Positions 30,480 through 33,395 of a stretch of DNA of 33,395 nucleotides are shown piece after piece. Under the pieces are notes generated by a model, which saw only the letters and a program-made list of their open reading frames with translations, made no database searches and was not told the origin of the DNA. The DNA comes from Oscillospiraceae bacterium. Lineage in GTDB: Bacteria > Bacillota > Clostridia > Oscillospirales > Oscillospiraceae. Position 1 is the first letter of the stretch. The number at the start of each line of letters is the position of its first letter. Both the position numbers and the translations under genes were made by a program. The stretch covers positions 1 to 33,395 of the forward strand of contig JAETNP010000028.1 in assembly GCA_021768185.1 (NCBI GenBank). The letters are read 5' to 3'.

Positions 30480-31265
30480 TCAAAACAATTCGTCCAGAAG
30501 GATATAGTACCGGATCTTCTCCCAGTCCGGCTCCAGTCCCAGCGCCTGGAAGAGAAGCTTCCCATCCGGCGCGGCGGCGCCGGTCCTCCGGCACCAGTCC
30601 ACATAGTTGTGGTGCAGGCTCCGCCAGCACAGGGCCACGTCGCACCATTTGTCTCCGATCCCCGCCCGGCCTAAGTCGATGTACCCGGTCACCCGGCCCT
30701 CTTCCACAAAGAGGTTGGGCAGACAGAAATCCCCGTGGGACAGCACCGGCTCCTCCGCCGGACGGTGGGCGTACAGCCATGCCAGCAGCGCCGCCGGGTC
30801 CCGGAAGCCCCCCTTCCCGAAGGTCCCCGGTTCCACATTGTTCATATCCACCAGCCCGTTGGCCACGTTGTACCGGGCCGCCTCCAGCTTCTTCTCCAGC
30901 CGCTGGTCGCAGGGGCAGCGGGACACGTCCACGCTCCACAGCGCCCGCAGTCCGTCAGCCAGCATGGCACACAGCGTTAGGGGGTCCTCCAGGCAGGACG
31001 GGTGGCAGGCCATCCGGCCCCTGCACCGGTCCATCAGCAGGTAGGACATTCCTTCTTCCGTCTCCTGGATGTACAGTTTGGGCACCGGCAGCTTCCCCTG
31101 GAGGTAGGTCAGCATGGTGATTTCGTTTTCCGTCTCCGGCCCCCAGGGCTGGATCTTCAGCACCCGGTTCTCATAAAGCCGGATGGACGCGCCGGACATG
31201 CCGGTCCGGTCCATCGTATACGCCTGCTCCTCCGTCAAACGGAGGATGTTCTCCGGTAACTCCAT
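30480..31265 (-). CDS. APH(3')-like aminoglycoside phosphotransferase family protein
   Basis: 261 residues with the complete APH(3') pattern: KLPVPKLYIQETEEGMSYLL (nucleotide pocket), the catalytic loop LSHGDFCLPN with Asp179, GYIDLGRAGIGDKW with metal-binding Asp197, and the C-terminal DWEKIRYYILLDELF, almost the ending of APH(3')-III. It should phosphorylate an aminoglycoside 3'-hydroxyl or a related small molecule with ATP. The start is set at ATG 31265 because GGGGGA lies 6 bases ahead; ATG 31286 overlaps DUF1538. Whether it gives resistance cannot be told from sequence. Its GC content and codon style match its neighbours, so it looks resident, not newly acquired. Confidence 0.85.
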   Translation of the reverse strand: MELPENILRLTEEQAYTMDRTGMSGASIRLYENRVLKIQPWGPETENEITMLTYLQGKLPVPKLYIQETEEGMSYLLMDRCRGRMACHPSCLEDPLTLCAMLADGLRALWSVDVSRCPCDQRLEKKLEAARYNVANGLVDMNNVEPGTFGKGGFRDPAALLAWLYAHRPAEEPVLSHGDFCLPNLFVEEGRVTGYIDLGRAGIGDKWCDVALCWRSLHHNYVDWCRRTGAAAPDGKLLFQALGLEPDWEKIRYYILLDELF

Positions 31266-31278
31266 TCCGGTCCCCCAA

Positions 31279-32802
31279 TCAATCATAATAGAGGACGCAG
31301 TCCTCCACGCGGGCCAGCTCCGCCCGCAGCGCGTCGTCCGCCAGCCGTTTCCGCACCCGGCCCGCCAGGCCCAGCAGCTGGATGGCCACCAGGGGCGTCA
31401 TGGCCACCAGGGCCACCAGGCCGAAGGCGTCGGTCATCAGGTTGCCTCCCCAGGCCTCGCAGGCCCCCATGGCGAAGGGCAGCAGGAAGGTGGCCGTCAT
31501 GGGTCCCGAGGCCACGCCGCCGGCGTCGAAGGCCACGCCGGTGAACAGCTGGGGCACAAAGAAGGTCAGCGCCAGGGAGACGGCGTATCCGGGAATGAGG
31601 AACCACAGGATGGAGATCCCCGTCAGCACCCGCAGCATGGCGATGCCGATGGAGATAGCCACACCGATACTCATGCCCTGGCGCATGGCGGACTGGGAGA
31701 TGGAGCCCATGGAGACCTCCTCCACCTGCTTGACCAGCACGTGGACCGCGGGCTCGGCGGCGACGATGAAGTAGCCCATAATCATGCCCACGGGTATGAG
31801 CAGGAAGGGCAGCTCGCCGCCTGCGATGGTGGCCCCGATGAGCTCTCCCGCCCCCATGAAGCCCACGTTGACGCCGGTGAGGAACAGCACCAGCCCCACG
31901 TATGTATACACCAGTCCGCTGGCGATTTTCAGCAGCTGGGTCCGCTTAAACCGGCGGGTCGCCAGCTGGAACAGCAGAAATACGGCGCAGATGGGCAGGA
32001 TGGCCCCCGCCACTTCCCTGGCGTAGTGGGGGAAGGCGGCGGCGAACTCCCGGGCGGCGTCCCGGGTGGTGGCGATCTCCGCCAGAACGGGGGGCGTGTA
32101 GCTGGCGCTGTCGGGGGCGTAACAGATGCCCAGGATCAGCACCGAGAGGATAGGCCCGATGCTGCACAAGGCCACCAGTCCGAAGCTGTCGTTGGTGGCG
32201 TTCTTGTCGTTGCGGACCGAGGCAAGGCCCACGCCCAGGGCCATGATGAAGGGCACCGTGATGGGGCCGGTGGTCACGCCGCCGGAGTCGAAGGACACGG
32301 GGATGAAATCGTTGGGCGTGAACAGGATGGCCAGTATGAAGGCTCCCAGGTAAAAGCTCACCAGCAGGCAGGACAGGGGGATCTTCAGCGTCACGCGCAG
32401 CAGGGCCACCACCAGGAACAGGCCCACTCCGGCGGCCACGGTGAGGATCAGCACCAGATTGGGGATGGCGGGCACCTGCCCGGCCAGCACCGTCAGGTCC
32501 GGTTCCGCCACGGTGATGAGCATCCCCAGCAGGAAGGCCGCCGCCAGGGGGAGGACCATATGTTTCGCCCGGCTCATGGTCACGCCGATGGCGCTGCCCA
32601 TGGGTGTCATGGACATATCCACCCCCAGGGTGAACATGCCCACCCCCACGATCAGCAGGAAGGAGCCGAACAGGAACAGCACCAGCACCCCGGGCGTCAG
32701 GGGCACGATGGTGATGCTCAGCGCCAGGACGATGGCGGTGATGGGCAGCACGGAGGACAGGGATTCCTTGATCTTTTCCATCAGCAGGGGATTGATTCGC
32801 AC
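31279..32802 (-). CDS. DUF1538 integral membrane protein, duplicated
   Basis: 507 residues, two copies of the DUF1538 domain, with about twelve to fourteen membrane spans. The repeat signature is seen twice: SFDSGGVTTGPITVPF around residue 180 and AFDAGGVASGPMTATF around residue 435, each followed by an N-D-x-FGL-VAL type segment (DSFGLVAL, DAFGLVAL). The substrate is unknown; an ion or small-solute transporter regulated by the PII-like protein is the usual suggestion. The start is a GTG at 32802 with AAAGGAG ahead of it; the upstream in-frame extension crosses the promoter. First gene of the four-gene operon. Confidence 0.88.
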   Translation of the reverse strand: MRINPLLMEKIKESLSSVLPITAIVLALSITIVPLTPGVLVLFLFGSFLLIVGVGMFTLGVDMSMTPMGSAIGVTMSRAKHMVLPLAAAFLLGMLITVAEPDLTVLAGQVPAIPNLVLILTVAAGVGLFLVVALLRVTLKIPLSCLLVSFYLGAFILAILFTPNDFIPVSFDSGGVTTGPITVPFIMALGVGLASVRNDKNATNDSFGLVALCSIGPILSVLILGICYAPDSASYTPPVLAEIATTRDAAREFAAAFPHYAREVAGAILPICAVFLLFQLATRRFKRTQLLKIASGLVYTYVGLVLFLTGVNVGFMGAGELIGATIAGGELPFLLIPVGMIMGYFIVAAEPAVHVLVKQVEEVSMGSISQSAMRQGMSIGVAISIGIAMLRVLTGISILWFLIPGYAVSLALTFFVPQLFTGVAFDAGGVASGPMTATFLLPFAMGACEAWGGNLMTDAFGLVALVAMTPLVAIQLLGLAGRVRKRLADDALRAELARVEDCVLYYD

Positions 32803-32857
32803 GGGCGGCTCCTTTCCCGCCCCGACTGCCGGGGCGCATGAACTTATTTTATCATAT

Positions 32858-32886
32858 ATTTTACAATATTTTTGTCCCATTGTACA
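32858..32886 (-). promoter_or_regulatory. Promoter of the DUF1538 operon
   Basis: On the minus strand TGTACA (32881-32886), 17 bases, TAAAAT (32858-32863), in a sharply AT-rich stretch unlike the surroundings. Confidence 0.55.
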
Positions 32887-32946
32887 GTGCTTCCCGAAAA
32901 TAATCGCCGCCTCCGGCGGCGAGGGGGGAGTTTTTTCTATTTGCTG

Positions 32947-32969
32947 CCCCGGGGGCTTCTCGCCCCCGG
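32947..32969. repeat. GC hairpin repeated at aroF 3' end
   Basis: CCCCGGGGGCTTCTCGCCC and its continuation match 19357-19380 with about two differences, indicating a short dispersed element. Confidence 0.5.
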
Positions 32970-32976
32970 ACTCCTC

Positions 32977-33006
32977 GCCTACTTTTGCCGCGCGGCAAAA
33001 GTAGGC
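32977..33006. repeat. 30-base perfect palindrome
   Basis: GCCTACTTTTGCCGC is followed immediately by its exact reverse complement. On the plus strand AAAAACG follows. It may be REP-like or a cruciform/terminator site. Confidence 0.75.
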
Positions 33007-33284
33007 AAAAACGCGCTTAAACCTGGCGGTTTAAGAATCCCTGAATGACGGGGGAGTTTAGTTTTGCGCCCGAGGCACAGTCGGTTTTGTCTAAACCTTA
33101 CTGCCGTCCGCTTCGCTCCCCTTCTGCGTCTATTTCAACGTGGTTGTCGGTGGCCCCTACCGTTTAGCGGGGCAAACTCCCCGGGGTGCGTTTTTGCTGG
33201 ATGGTTCCGTTAGACCAAATCCCCGTAGATGGCTCTACCCCTTTGAAAGGGCGTCAGCCGGAGTTGGTCAATTACCAGAGCTTA

Positions 33285-33395
33285 GAGCCTATCCGTAAAT
33301 AAGCAACTGTGGTATAATAGCCACCAAAGGCGGTGGAAAAATGGAGAAAAAGAGCTACAAATCATGGACAATATCGGATGCGTTCTGGGAGGCCA
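33285..33395 (+). mobile_element. Left end of an IS5-type insertion sequence, cut by the window edge
   Basis: GAGCCTATCCGTAAATAAG at 33285 resembles the terminal repeat of IS5-group elements. It is followed by an extended -10 (TGGTATAAT, 33310-33318) and the transposase start. The flanking TTA/TAG could be part of a short target duplication; the other end is outside the window. Confidence 0.6.
33341..33395 (+). CDS. IS5-family transposase N-terminus (partial)
   Basis: The 18 visible codons read MEKKSYKSWTISDAFWEA, the usual beginning of the DUF4096-type N-domain of IS5/IS427 transposases ('WxISDxxWE'). The GGTGG ahead of it can serve as ribosome binding site. The gene runs off the right edge. 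Confidence 0.7.
   Translation, partial: MEKKSYKSWTISDAFWEA

Larger units (their letters stand above)
32887..33284. other. Structured noncoding stretch without a gene
   Basis: No open frame here looks like a real protein on either strand. It begins with a hairpin CGCCGCC-TCC-GGCGGCG followed by a T-run (near 32905-32938), then a GC hairpin (32947-32969), a 30-base perfect palindrome, and about 250 bases containing several short complementary arms (for example CCCCTA with TAGCGGGG around 33156-33174). The composition is moderate and even, as for a structured RNA or a dispersed repeat. I cannot assign it to a known RNA family. Confidence 0.5.

Noticed and set aside
31183..32841. Plus-strand frame of 552 codons opposite the DUF1538 gene
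   Set aside because: Rich in His, Gln and Gly repeats typical of an antisense reading of membrane-protein codons.
33230..33290. tRNA-like or rRNA-like fragment (GCCGGAGTTGGTCAATTACC)
   Set aside because: No acceptor stem or anticodon arm can be drawn; no tRNA, rRNA or CRISPR array was seen anywhere in the window.

Overview
The window looks like a chromosomal segment from a GC-rich gut Clostridia, most likely of the Oscillospiraceae / Flavonifractor type. This rests on strong AGGAGG ribosome binding sites, TTGACA-17-TATNNT promoters, RNase Y, an ABC sugar importer with no ATPase gene of its own, GH36/GH2/GH53 galactosidases, and the general codon style. The genus call is inference. Two different insertion sequences, both cut by the window edges, sit at the two ends: an HTH-type transposase start on the left and an IS5-type transposase start on the right.

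Layout, left to right. (1) 1-5235: a decayed minus-strand locus. An AraC regulator and a HAD phosphatase look intact, but three other genes have each lost a large internal or boundary-spanning piece: an MBL-fold hydrolase, a DUF5054 glycosidase-like protein, and a fusion of an unknown protein to the tail of an OppF/DppF ATPase. (2) 5294-14310: a galactan/galacto-oligosaccharide island on the minus strand. It runs LacI regulator, solute-binding lipoprotein, two permeases, a large predicted carbohydrate-active protein of unknown specificity, a tiny zinc-ribbon protein, a terminator, an intracellular GH53 endo-galactanase and a TraX-like membrane protein. Both lacI and the transporter operon have near-consensus promoters with repeated TTGCGC operator-like boxes. 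(3) 14476-16854: a plus-strand promoter, a yybP-ykoY-type (Mn2+) riboswitch with its terminator, then an orphan OadB-OadG pair, convergent with a ZIP metal transporter. (4) 17034-19344: a nitroreductase downstream of a small terminal-inverted-repeat element (MITE), then a DAHP synthase preceded by a complete Phe/Tyr leader-peptide attenuator. (5) 19445-20808: a less GC-rich block with a SAM methyltransferase and an unknown partner. (6) 20890-26982: an operon of GH36 alpha-galactosidase, GH2 beta-galactosidase and a CbiK cobaltochelatase. (7) 26986-32886: RNase Y, then an operon of DUF1538 membrane protein, APH(3')-like kinase, double PII-like protein and a flavoprotein. (8) 32887-33284: a structured noncoding stretch before the right-hand IS.

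How they work together: SBP plus permeases import a galactose-containing oligosaccharide, GH53, GH36 and GH2 degrade it inside the cell, and LacI probably controls uptake and possibly the GH36 promoter. The two most striking signals are regulatory. One is ribosome-mediated attenuation controlling aromatic amino acid synthesis in a Firmicute. The other is a manganese riboswitch driving a decarboxylase-type Na+ pump beta/gamma pair that has no decarboxylase. All family names come from motif recognition by eye; no database search was run.
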